Below, piece after piece: positions 42,281 through 51,790 of a DNA stretch of 64,000 nt. This DNA comes from Verrucomicrobiaceae bacterium (GTDB lineage: Bacteria > Verrucomicrobiota > Verrucomicrobiia > Verrucomicrobiales > Akkermansiaceae): positions 62,001 through 126,000 of the forward strand of contig JAIXOR010000016.1 in assembly GCA_027486655.1 (NCBI GenBank), read 5' to 3'. The position numbers were made by a program, and so were the translations under genes. The notes beneath the pieces were generated by a model. That model was given only the letters and a program-made list of their open reading frames with translations, was not told where the DNA came from and made no database searches. Positions within the stretch are counted from its first letter, which is position 1; every line of letters starts with the position of its first letter.

Positions 42281-45124
42281 ATGCCAATCGGATTTCATCA
42301 TCGGCTTTCTGCGCGTGCGGCGGTTTTACTGGTCGTAGCGGGTTTGATTCCGGCACTTTTTGCCCTTGAGACCCGGCGAATCGATGCCCGGCTCGCCGCG
42401 GATGGCCGCTCGTTCATGATGACAGCCGCAGGCTTTGAGGAGTTTCGCGCCACCTGGTCGGCCACCTTCAAGCGTGACAGCGCTCCAGAGCGCGTGCTGG
42501 CCTCCACGGAGGGCATCGTCACTCCCGGCGCGGTCACGACTATTCGTTTTCCTGAAGAGAGCATCGAGCTTCTGTTCCAACTGGAATCACGCACCGATGC
42601 CCCCGCCATCATGGTCCGCGCCGGCATCCGCAACACCGGCACGGCACCCGTGAGTCTTCTCTCCGCCACCGCAGTTGCGGCGGAATGGAAACTACCCGCC
42701 AATTTGAACGGCTGGATGCTCACTGGGTTTCACCCGGCCACCCCGGTGGTCCAGGCTCTCCGCTTCATCGACAAGCCCCTTCAAGTGCATGAATATGGCG
42801 GATGTTTTCACGCCGATGGAGCAGGGTTCCTGTTCGGTCCGGTTGGGGACCCCACCGCTGATTTGGACTCCCTCTGGGTGAAGGTGGGGGATCACCGGAT
42901 GTCATTCCAATGCAAGGCGGAAATGAGCGGCGTGCGCGTGGATCCCGGAGAGACCCGCTGGGGTCAGCAAGTCGTCTTGCTGGTGGAAAATTCCCGGGAC
43001 GCCCTCCCGCGCTGGGCCGGCTGGACCGGAAAGTCCCATCACGCACGTGCCGAAAGTCCGGCGCTGACGGGATGGGGGACTTGGTACTCTTTCGGTGATC
43101 GTGTCAGCGGCGAGGATGTGCTGGCCGTGGTAGAAACTGTCAGAAAAAAACCGGACCGCCTGCGCCCGGATGTCATTCTCACCGACAAGGGCCATGGAGA
43201 AACAGAACGTTTTCCCGAAGGCCAGGCGTTCTACTCCCGCACCATCGCCGCGACCGGAGCACGTCCCGGTCTCAAGCTCGAATTCAACGGCAAGGTCGAT
43301 CCTTATGCCTACATCCGGCAGGTGGTGCGGGACGGAGTGCGCTTCGTGAAATTGGGCGATATCCGGGGACCCGGAGAAATCCGCAACCCCAAGGAAACGG
43401 ATTTCGAAATGCGCCGCCGCCAGTATGCCGCGGCCCGCGAGGCGGCCGGACCGGATACCTATCTGCTCAATTGCCGACTGTTTCTGGACCGCGCCTCGGT
43501 CGGCTATGTGGACGCCTCCCGCACCGGCCGTATGGCATGGAACAATCAAGTGCTCCCCGCCATCAAGGAGGTCCTGCGTTCCTATCACCTCAACGGCCGC
43601 TGGTTCGCCATCGACAACGACCACTTCTATCTCGGCACGGACACCACGAACGTCAGCCGCATCGGCGGCGGTTGGCCCGTGGCCCGCACTTGGATGAGCA
43701 TGGTCGGCATGTCCTGCGGCGCGGCCTTCGCCTCCGATCCCCTGAACCTGTCGGAGGTCAAGCCCTTCTGGCGCAACCTCGAAGTCATGACCCCGCCCGC
43801 CCGGGAGCAGACCGAAGTAATCGACCTCGGCATCTACTGGCACTGGCCGCGACTCGTCGGCCAGGTGCACCGCGAATGGGGAGATGCCACGGTCGCCTTG
43901 TTGTGGAATCCGGAAGAAGACGAGAGCATCATCAAGCTGGATTTTGCGAGCGCCGGCATGGATGGAAACCAACGCTACGCCGTCTGGTCGTTCTGGGAGA
44001 ACCGCTACCTCGGTCTCGCCCAGGAGTTCTGGAACACTCCCCGCCTGGCACCATCCGCCTCCCAGCACCTCCGGTTCACGCCCATCCCAGCTGCGTTCAA
44101 GCCGGTGCTCATCGGCTCGAACCTCCACATCTATTGCGGCGCGGCAGAAATCAAAACGATCCGCAGTACCCGCTCCTCCATGGCCATCGAGCTGAACGAT
44201 GCCGGGGCCCGCGCGGGCGACCTGTTTGTTTACAGTCACTATCTGCCTGTCCTGCGCTCGGCCTCAGGCCTCGTGATCAGCAACATCGACCAAGCCGGCG
44301 AAAACGTCTGGCGCATCCGCATGCGCGACAGGAAGCACGGCGCAGTCCAGCGTATCGAACTGTCCATCCTGTTGCCTGTCACTCTCCAATGGTGGTTTTG
44401 GATGCTGATAGCCCTGGTCATCACCGGCTTTCTAACAACCGTCTGGCGCTATATGGTTTCCCTGCGTTTGCAGCGGCGTCTGGCGCTTGACCAGGAACGC
44501 TCGCGCATCTCGCGCGACCTCCATGATGGCATGGGCGCGGACCTCACCCAGATCGCGCTCATCGCAGAGATGGCCGCCCGCCAACCGGGCCTGCTTCCCG
44601 CCGCCCGCGAGCAACTCGACCGCATCGTCTCCAGCACTCATGACCTGGCTGGCGAACTCGATTCCGTCGTCTGGGCCACCAACCCGGGCAACGATACATT
44701 GGAACACCTCGTTCAGTATCTGGAACACCACGCCCAGTCCTTTCTTGAAATCGCCGGGATCCGCCTGCGACTCGATATACCGCCCGAACTGCCGGACCTC
44801 ACCATCGGCTCGTCGGCTCGCCATAACATCTTCCTCGCCGTCAAGGAAGCGCTCAACAACATCGTGCGGCACGCGGAGGCCTCCCTGGTTCATCTGAGGT
44901 TGCGCGTTTCGGAACATTCACTCGAACTGGATATCGAGGATGACGGCCGTGGTATCGGAACCCGAACGACTGGTGATCCGTGTGCGGATGGGGTGGCAAA
45001 CATGTCCAAACGGATGGCGTTGATTCAAGGCCGCAGCGAATCCCTTCCGGGAAAGAATGGACACGGCACGCTCGTTCGTTTCAGGGTGCCTCTCGGCGCG
45101 CTGGATTCCCCGCCCCGACCATGA
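42281..45124 (+). CDS. histidine kinase with GH36/melibiase-like sensor domain (copy 1)
   Basis: ~947 residues from ATG 42281; in-frame ATGs at 42164 and 42203 are alternatives. After a signal/anchor segment (RAAVLLVVAGLIPALFAL), residues ~30-690 resemble a GH36/GH27-type alpha-galactosidase: a beta-sandwich, then a barrel with LTGWGTWYSF, LRPDVILTDKGH, FPEGQAFY, and a C-terminal sandwich. The usual nucleophile motif KxD is Lys357-Leu-Gly359, and the acid/base position near ASRTGRM is Met418, so catalysis looks lost. A TM helix (WWFWMLIALVITGFLTTVWR) leads to a HisKA_3 domain (His748 in RDLHDGMGADLTQIA) and an HATPase (N-box VKEALNNIVRHAE, G-box DIEDDGRGIG). It overlaps its response regulator by 4 nt. 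Confidence 0.85.
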   Translation: MPIGFHHRLSARAAVLLVVAGLIPALFALETRRIDARLAADGRSFMMTAAGFEEFRATWSATFKRDSAPERVLASTEGIVTPGAVTTIRFPEESIELLFQLESRTDAPAIMVRAGIRNTGTAPVSLLSATAVAAEWKLPANLNGWMLTGFHPATPVVQALRFIDKPLQVHEYGGCFHADGAGFLFGPVGDPTADLDSLWVKVGDHRMSFQCKAEMSGVRVDPGETRWGQQVVLLVENSRDALPRWAGWTGKSHHARAESPALTGWGTWYSFGDRVSGEDVLAVVETVRKKPDRLRPDVILTDKGHGETERFPEGQAFYSRTIAATGARPGLKLEFNGKVDPYAYIRQVVRDGVRFVKLGDIRGPGEIRNPKETDFEMRRRQYAAAREAAGPDTYLLNCRLFLDRASVGYVDASRTGRMAWNNQVLPAIKEVLRSYHLNGRWFAIDNDHFYLGTDTTNVSRIGGGWPVARTWMSMVGMSCGAAFASDPLNLSEVKPFWRNLEVMTPPAREQTEVIDLGIYWHWPRLVGQVHREWGDATVALLWNPEEDESIIKLDFASAGMDGNQRYAVWSFWENRYLGLAQEFWNTPRLAPSASQHLRFTPIPAAFKPVLIGSNLHIYCGAAEIKTIRSTRSSMAIELNDAGARAGDLFVYSHYLPVLRSASGLVISNIDQAGENVWRIRMRDRKHGAVQRIELSILLPVTLQWWFWMLIALVITGFLTTVWRYMVSLRLQRRLALDQERSRISRDLHDGMGADLTQIALIAEMAARQPGLLPAAREQLDRIVSSTHDLAGELDSVVWATNPGNDTLEHLVQYLEHHAQSFLEIAGIRLRLDIPPELPDLTIGSSARHNIFLAVKEALNNIVRHAEASLVHLRLRVSEHSLELDIEDDGRGIGTRTTGDPCADGVANMSKRMALIQGRSESLPGKNGHGTLVRFRVPLGALDSPPRP

Positions 45125-45780
45125 GCTCCCGCATATCATCCACCCAGCCCCTGACCGTCGCCGTCGTCGAGGACAACGCCGAACTCTGCAACTCCCTGCG
45201 TGGCATCCTCGATTCCACCGAGGGCATGGCCTGCGTGGCCGTTTGCGGCAGCGGCGAGGAGGCGCTTGGCACGCTTCCCCGTTTGAAACCGCATGTCATC
45301 CTCATGGACATCAATCTACCCGGAATGAGCGGTGTGGAATGCGTCCGCGGCTTGGTGGAGCTCATTCCGAAGACCCTCATCCTGATGCTCACCATCCGCA
45401 GCAACATCGATGCCGTCTTCTCCTCTCTCCAAGCAGGAGCCTGTGGTTATCTTCACAAGCCGGTGCATGCCGCAGACTTGCTTTCTTCTGTCCGGGAGGT
45501 CGTCGCCGGCGGTTCTCCGATGTCCGCCGCCATCGCGCGCAAGGTGGTGCAATCCTTCAAGATCCAACCCGCAGCGCGCGCCATGAACGAGATCAGCCTG
45601 CTGCTCACCGAGCGCGAACGCACGGTCCTCGAATATCTGGCCGAAGGCTACATCTACAAGGAGATCGCTGAAGAAATGAAAGTCAGTTGGCACACTGTGC
45701 ACAATCACATCCGGCACATCTACGAAAAGTTGCATGTCCGGAGCCGCTCGCAGGCCGTGGCCAAGTTCCGCGGGGAATGA
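45121..45780 (+). CDS. NarL/FixJ-type response regulator (partner of kinase 1)
   Basis: 219 residues. The receiver has VVEDN at the acidic pocket, phospho-acceptor Asp63 (VILMDINLPGMSGVECV) and Lys in LHKPVHA. The C-terminal LuxR-type HTH has LLTERERTVLEYLAEGYIYK and EIAEEMKVSWHTVHNHIRHI. The ATG overlaps the stop of the kinase gene (ATGA), so the pair is translationally coupled and almost certainly cognate. Probable targets are the surface-protein genes downstream. Confidence 0.95.
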   Translation: MSSRISSTQPLTVAVVEDNAELCNSLRGILDSTEGMACVAVCGSGEEALGTLPRLKPHVILMDINLPGMSGVECVRGLVELIPKTLILMLTIRSNIDAVFSSLQAGACGYLHKPVHAADLLSSVREVVAGGSPMSAAIARKVVQSFKIQPAARAMNEISLLLTERERTVLEYLAEGYIYKEIAEEMKVSWHTVHNHIRHIYEKLHVRSRSQAVAKFRGE

Positions 45781-45896
45781 GTTGGATTCTCCGGCTGTCC
45801 GGTGGTCAAGGGGCGACTCATTATGGATGTGAATGTTTTGGTTGGCTCCGACGTGATGCTTGGCAAACAGTTGGCGTCTATCATAGTCGACCTCCG

Positions 45897-48833
45897 ATGA
45901 CGATCCGGTTCCTCCCACGACTCACCGCCTTCGTGGTGCTTGCGATGGCCGTGGCGCTGGGGAACCAAACGCGTGCTGCGGACGGCCCGGATTCGCGGGT
46001 CGCCGCCGATGGCCGATCCTTCACGATCTCCGCACCGGGCTTGACGGTGCTTCGGGCTGGGTTTGCAGCAAAGGTGGAAATCAACGGTGGGAGACGTTCT
46101 CTCGATTCGACTTCTGGCAAGGTTGTCGAAGCAAAAACGGCGACGGTCTCGAGTGCATATGGTTCCACGAGAGTGACGACTTCGGTCATCCGCTTCGAAG
46201 CGGAGCGGCTCGATTTGTTGTTTCGTCTGGGACAGGTGGCCGGGATGCCGCAGGTGGTGTTGGTGCAGGCGGGGATCCACAATTTCGGGCAGCGCCCGGT
46301 TAGGCTGGCGGAGTTGTTGCCACTGATGATGAGGGATGCCCCGCCGTCAGGCAATGTCTCCGAGGCCGCCCATTTCCTGCAAGTGACCGGCAAGCCGGAG
46401 GAGTGGCTGCTCACCGGGCTGCATGCCAAGACCTCCGTCCAATTGATTCTCGGCGACATGCAAACCGAGGCGTGGATTCATGAACAAGGTGGCATCTACC
46501 GGAAAGACGGGACAGGGTTTCTGTTCGGACCGATTGGCGACCCCGTGAGTTATCTTTCGACGCTCTTCACACCGCAGGGAAATGGGCGGGCCGGAATGAC
46601 GCTGGTTTCCGCGATGGATAAAGTTCAAGTCAATCCGGGACAGGTCCGCTGGGGGCAACAGGCGGGGCTGTTTTTCGAACCGCCGCGGACGGCGATGGCA
46701 CGCTGGGCGGAATGGGTGGCCCGGACGCACGGCTCGCGGACAGCCAAGGGAGCCCTCAGCGGGTGGAGCAGCGTGTATTCGCCCGAACGGATCGCCCGTG
46801 GCACGGACGTGCTCGGTGTGGTCGCGCAAATCGGGAAGTCGGACGGACGGCTGCGGCCCGATGTCATCCAGATCGGCGAGAACTACGAAGTTGATCCCGG
46901 AAAACCTATGGACATCGCTGACTTCTATCCAGAGGGATTTCCCTTCTATGCGCGAAAAATTTCTGCCGCAGGTCAGCGGGCCGGCCTCAAGCTGGATTTT
47001 GACATGTCGAAAACAGACATCACCCGGTGCATCGCGGACGTGCGGCAGGCGGTCCGAGATGGCTTTTCGTATTTGAAGATTGGCTATCACCAGCCCAACG
47101 CGTTTCGCAAGACGCTTGCCGGGGGAGAAAAGACCAGTTTGGAGGTGTTCCGTGAAAACTTCCAGGCTCTCCGGGAGGCAGCAGGGGATGATACCTATAT
47201 TCTGTTTTGCGATTGGTTCACGGACCGTGCCACCTTGGGGCGGGTCGATGCCAGCCGCACCGGCCCCGTCACTACCCGCAGCGGTGTGAGAGATGTCATG
47301 CGGCACGTCCTGAATTCCTATCACCTCAACGACCGTTGGTTCGCGGTGGACAACGACTGCTACTACATGGCGACGGAGCTCAAGGATGTCAGCCCAGTGG
47401 TGGGCGGGTGGCCGCTGGCGCGGACCTGGATCAGCATGGTGGGACTGTCATGCGGCGCGGCGTTCACCTCCGACACTTGGGACCAGGAGAGGTTCAATCC
47501 CTACTGGCGCAACGTCGAGGTGCTGAGCCCGCCCGCAAAAGAGCGCACGGAGGTCCTGGACATCGGCACGGCGAAGGAATGGCCGCGGCTGGTTGGGCAG
47601 GTGAAACGGAACTGGGGCGACTTCACAGTGGCACTGCTTTGGAATCCATCCGAAAAGGAGCAATCGATCATGCTGGATTTCGCAAAAGCGGGGCTCGACC
47701 CGCGGAAGCGCTACGCCGTCTGGTCGTTCTGGGACAACCGTTATCTCGGTTTGGCCCAAGAATTCTGGAGCACGCCGCAGCAGGCTTCTGCGGCTTCACA
47801 GCACCTTCGGTTCACGGCCATTCCGAGATCTTCGGTGCCGGTGCTCATCGGCTCCAATCTCCACATCTACTGCGGTGCCGCGGAAATTGAAACCATCCGA
47901 AGTTCCAGTTCCTCCATGACCATCGCACTGACAGACGCCGGGGCCCGCGCGGGGGACCTGTTTGTTTATAGCCGCTATCTGCCTGTCCTGCGGTCGGCTT
48001 CAGGCCTCGTGGTCACCGCGATCGACCAAGCCGGGGAGAACGTTTGGCGCATTCGCGTGCGGGATCGGGAGTCCAGCCCTGCCCAGCGCATTGAGCTTTC
48101 GATCGATCTTCCCGTCACCCGGCAGTGGTGGTTTTGGTCGATGATCGCCTTGATGGTTGCCAGTATGATCACCGCCGCCTGGCGTTATGTGGCCTGGCTC
48201 AAGCTGGAACGCAAACATTCGCTGGCGGTTGAACGCTCCCGCATTGCCCGCGATCTGCACGACGATCTCGGTGCCAACCTTGCCGAGATCGCCATGATCA
48301 GCGATTTGGCTCAGGAGCAGTTGCCGGAGGATGATCCGTCGCGCCAATCGTTGAATGAGATTTTCACCCGTGCAGAAACGAATGCCCGACGCCTTGGAGA
48401 GATCGTCTGGGCGATCAATCCCGCAAACGACACATTGGAACGCTTTGCCGGATTCCTTTGCAAGTTCACCCAGGATTACCTCGCGCTGGCCCGCGTCGGC
48501 TGCCGCCTCGAAGTGCCGGAACAACTACCGCCCCTGCCGCTCAATTCGATCCAGCGCCATCACCTGTTCCTTGCAGCCAAAGAGGCCATCCACAATGCCG
48601 TGCGGCACGGCAAGCCCACAGAAATTACCTTGCGCCTCAGCAACAGGGTTGATCGGATCAGCATCATCATTGAAGACAACGGCTGTGGATTTGATTCGTC
48701 GCAGCAAGCAGCCTCGGTCCGCGGCACCCACAACATGCGTGAACGCATGGAAAAAATCGGCGGGACCTTCACCTGCCACAGCGCGCCGGGCCAAGGTGCC
48801 ACCGTTACTCTATCCGCTCCTTTGAAATCCTGA
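45897..48833 (+). CDS. histidine kinase with GH36/melibiase-like sensor domain (copy 2)
   Basis: A 978-residue paralogue of the preceding kinase. It starts MTIRFLPRLTAFVVLAMAVA (signal/anchor). The alpha-galactosidase-like sensor (about 40-720) contains LSGWSSVYSPERI, RPDVIQIGENYEV, YPEGFPFYARKI, and SYLKIGYH where KxD is expected (Gly396 replaces Asp); the acid/base region ASRTGPVTT has Val458. The cytoplasmic part has a TM helix (WWFWSMIALMVASMITAAWR), HisKA_3 with His788 (ARDLHDDLGANLAEIA) and an HATPase (AKEAIHNAVRHGK, IIEDNGCGFD). A shared block before the TM (RAGDLFVYSRYLPVLRSASG) is nearly identical to copy 1. It precedes its own regulator by 11 nt. Confidence 0.85.
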   Translation: MTIRFLPRLTAFVVLAMAVALGNQTRAADGPDSRVAADGRSFTISAPGLTVLRAGFAAKVEINGGRRSLDSTSGKVVEAKTATVSSAYGSTRVTTSVIRFEAERLDLLFRLGQVAGMPQVVLVQAGIHNFGQRPVRLAELLPLMMRDAPPSGNVSEAAHFLQVTGKPEEWLLTGLHAKTSVQLILGDMQTEAWIHEQGGIYRKDGTGFLFGPIGDPVSYLSTLFTPQGNGRAGMTLVSAMDKVQVNPGQVRWGQQAGLFFEPPRTAMARWAEWVARTHGSRTAKGALSGWSSVYSPERIARGTDVLGVVAQIGKSDGRLRPDVIQIGENYEVDPGKPMDIADFYPEGFPFYARKISAAGQRAGLKLDFDMSKTDITRCIADVRQAVRDGFSYLKIGYHQPNAFRKTLAGGEKTSLEVFRENFQALREAAGDDTYILFCDWFTDRATLGRVDASRTGPVTTRSGVRDVMRHVLNSYHLNDRWFAVDNDCYYMATELKDVSPVVGGWPLARTWISMVGLSCGAAFTSDTWDQERFNPYWRNVEVLSPPAKERTEVLDIGTAKEWPRLVGQVKRNWGDFTVALLWNPSEKEQSIMLDFAKAGLDPRKRYAVWSFWDNRYLGLAQEFWSTPQQASAASQHLRFTAIPRSSVPVLIGSNLHIYCGAAEIETIRSSSSSMTIALTDAGARAGDLFVYSRYLPVLRSASGLVVTAIDQAGENVWRIRVRDRESSPAQRIELSIDLPVTRQWWFWSMIALMVASMITAAWRYVAWLKLERKHSLAVERSRIARDLHDDLGANLAEIAMISDLAQEQLPEDDPSRQSLNEIFTRAETNARRLGEIVWAINPANDTLERFAGFLCKFTQDYLALARVGCRLEVPEQLPPLPLNSIQRHHLFLAAKEAIHNAVRHGKPTEITLRLSNRVDRISIIIEDNGCGFDSSQQAASVRGTHNMRERMEKIGGTFTCHSAPGQGATVTLSAPLKS

Positions 48834-48844
48834 CTCACACTTTC

Positions 48845-49498
48845 ATGCCTCCTGAACCCGTCACCGTCGCCATTGTTGAAGACAGCCCCGGCCTTCGTCT
48901 CAATCTGGAAACCATTATTCAGCGGGCGGACGGCTTCCAGTGCGTCGGTTCCTTCGAGGATGGCGAGCAGGCGGTGGCCGCCATCCCGGCCCTCCGTCCG
49001 CGAGTGGTGCTCATGGACATCAACCTGCCCGGGATGAATGGTGTGCAATGCGTCGAGCGTCTTTCCCAGAAACTACCGGACACCCACATGATCATGATCA
49101 CCGTGTATGACGACACGGACGCCATCTTTGATTCCCTCGCCGCCGGAGCCGGGGGCTACCTGCTCAAGCCGGTGCGCTCCGCCCAGCTCGTCGCCGCCAT
49201 CAAGGAAGTCCTCGCCGGCGGCGCGCCCATGTCCTCGAACATCGCCCGCCGCGTCATTCAAACTTTCCGGAAACCAGCCCCTGCTGCCGCAGTAGCGACC
49301 GCTCCGGATGGAATGACTCAACTTTCCGCCCGCGAAAATGATGTGTTGGAATTGCTGGTCAAGGGTCTGCTCCAGAAGGAAATCGCCCATCAACTCGGCA
49401 TCAGTTACTGGACCGTGCAAACCCACATCGCCCGGATCTACGAGAAACTCCACGTTCATTCCCGCGCTCAGGCCGTTGCCAAATTCCACGGCGGGTGA
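48845..49498 (+). CDS. NarL/FixJ-type response regulator (partner of kinase 2)
   Basis: 217 residues; receiver with IVEDS, phospho-acceptor Asp58 (VVLMDINLPGMNGVQCV) and Lys in LLKPVRS; LuxR-type HTH with LSARENDVLELLVKGLLQK and EIAHQLGISYWTVQTHIARI. Paralogous to the regulator at 45121. It is the last gene before the beta-strand-repeat surface proteins, which start 206 nt downstream behind a conserved upstream element, so it is the best candidate regulator of that element. Confidence 0.95.
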   Translation: MPPEPVTVAIVEDSPGLRLNLETIIQRADGFQCVGSFEDGEQAVAAIPALRPRVVLMDINLPGMNGVQCVERLSQKLPDTHMIMITVYDDTDAIFDSLAAGAGGYLLKPVRSAQLVAAIKEVLAGGAPMSSNIARRVIQTFRKPAPAAAVATAPDGMTQLSARENDVLELLVKGLLQKEIAHQLGISYWTVQTHIARIYEKLHVHSRAQAVAKFHGG

Positions 49499-49592
49499 TT
49501 TGCCCTGTAGCGTCGGTCTGCGACCGTCGCTGACTACCCCAGAGGGCGAAGTGTGATAGGGAAAGCCAATGTAGAAGCTCCACTCCCCCTCC

Positions 49593-49626
49593 GCATCCCT
49601 AGTTTAAGGGACATGACGGGATTTCA
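49593..49626. promoter_or_regulatory. conserved 34-bp upstream element, copy 1
   Basis: Contains CCCTAGTTTAAGGG (imperfect CCCTA-N4-TAGGG dyad), then ACATGACGGGATTTCA. It is identical at 33 of 34 positions to the element at 56619-56652. It lies 77 nt before the ATG at 49704 and right after the two-component genes; probable operator/promoter of the first surface-protein gene. Confidence 0.65.
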
Positions 49627-49703
49627 AATTGTGGCATGGTCCAGACGTCGGTTTGATCGACTTCCCGACTCCGCCCTCCGGAAACCCAATCCACGTTCTC
49701 TTG

Positions 49704-51790
49704 ATGAAACGCCAATTCAGTCCATTCCTCCGTTCAGCCCTCTTCGCCGCCACCGTCTTCGGACTCGGCACTGCCGCCCAGGCGGGAACATATAGCTGGA
49801 ACACCACGACTGGTAACTGGGATAGCTCCTCGGCCAACTGGACTGGTGCAGGCTCGACTTGGGTGGATGGCAACGACGCCGTGTTCAACAATACCGCCAC
49901 GGCTTCGACTATTACACTGATTGGCACGATCAACGCGACGAGCTTGCTTATCGGCAATAATGGAAACAACGCCAACTACTCCATCACCGGCGGCACGCTC
50001 AACAACAGCGGCACGCTCATCGTGCAGGGAAGCGGTGGCAACAGCGGAAGTTATACCGCCAATCCCACGACTACAATCAACTCAAGCGTCGCGGTTGCCG
50101 GTTCCACGCTCATCGGACGTGCCAATCTAGCGATTTCCGGAGGTAATTACACGACCAACCGGTTTACTGCCAATCCAACCAGCGCAGACTGGGCCAATAT
50201 AACGATTTCCGGAGGCACCGTGACCGCGACCAACGGAATCGACGGAACTCATGGTACGACCGGCAGCAATGGCAGCACCGCCACCTTCGCGCTCAATCTT
50301 AACGGCGGTACGCTCTATACGCCGTCGATCAGAGTGGCCGACCGGGAGGCAGGCACCAACAACAACGCCTGGCTGACCTTCAACGGAACCACGGTGAAGC
50401 CCACCGCCGATACCACCAGCTTCATCACTCTTTATGGTGGCAACCAGAATTCCTATATCTCCAACGGCGGTGCGATTATCGACACCTATGATGATGTGGC
50501 CGCCACCGCGCGCAACATCACCATCGGCGTCAACCTGAGAAACACCACCGGCCAGACCGGAACGCTGACAAAAAATGGTGCGGGCACGCTGACGCTCTCC
50601 GGAGCCAACACCTACACGGGAACGACGACCATCAACGGCGGCACGTTGGCCCTCCAGAACACGTATGGGAGTTCAGGATTCTCCATGGCCTCTGGCACGA
50701 TGTTGGATTTGAACGTAGCCGGCACTGACCGGAATTGCGCGACCACCACTTTCAGCGGCACGGGAACACTTCTCAAGACCGGTTCTAATATGGTGGTATG
50801 GGGTGCTGGTGCGGCGACATTCAACCTCGGTTCCGGTGCCCTCATCGATGTGCAGGGCGGCACCTTCACGGGTGGCTCGAACGCCAACGAAGTTTGGACC
50901 TCAAACCTGTCCGACCTGAACGTCGCCAGCGGAGCGACTTTCAACACCGTCGAAGCCAATGTCCGGGTCAACAAGATCACCGGAACCGGCACGATCAAGA
51001 CGGGCTATTCTGGCGCCGGATATGCGAACTTCACCATCGGTGTGGACAATGGCAGCAGCACATTCGGCGGTTCGGTCCAAAACTCCACGAGTAACGGCAA
51101 CCTGGTTAAAACCGGATCCGGAACCATCATTCTATCTGGAAACAACAGCCACGGCGGCGCGACCACCATCAGCGGCGGTTCTTTGGAATTCTCCGGCACC
51201 AACACCATCGGCGCGGTGACCGCGAACGGCGGCGGCGTCAGCTTCACCGGCGGCACCACCACCATCAGCGGCAATCTCAGCCAGACCATGGATGGCGGGA
51301 ATGCGATCACGATCATTAACAGCACGGTGACCATGAACCAGCTTTACAGTGGTGCCAATGATCTCGGTTCCATCGGCATGGCGTTCACGATCGGCGCGGG
51401 TGCCGATGTGACGGCGACCGGCGGCACCTTCAGCCGGACCTGGCGCGGTTCCGGCGGCATGTTCCTCAATGGAGGCACGCTGCGCACCTCGTATCTTGCC
51501 GCGAATAGCGCTTCGAGCGGACTCAATGACCGTGGCTATATCCATTTCAACGGCACCAGGATCGTCGCCACGGCGAACCAGAGCAACTTCATCCAGCTTG
51601 CGGGTGGAGCGAACTACGGCAATGAAAACTTCGCCAAACTGAATGCGACCACCACGTTTGATGCGGCGGGATCCAACATCGGAATCGGCGTCGAACTCCG
51701 GGGCACCGGCGGACTCACCAAGGATGGCGTTGGCACGCTGACTCTTTCCGGCGCGAACACTTACACCGGCGGAACCACGGTGAACACTGG
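49704..51790 (+). repeat. paralogous block A (shared with 56766 and 59761 genes)
   Basis: The first ~690 codons are closely similar at DNA level to the starts of the next two genes; stretches such as 50466-50620 and 57526-57680 differ at only a few bases. This is a recent tandem duplication or gene conversion. Sister blocks lie at 56766-58850 and 59761-61860. Confidence 0.8.
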
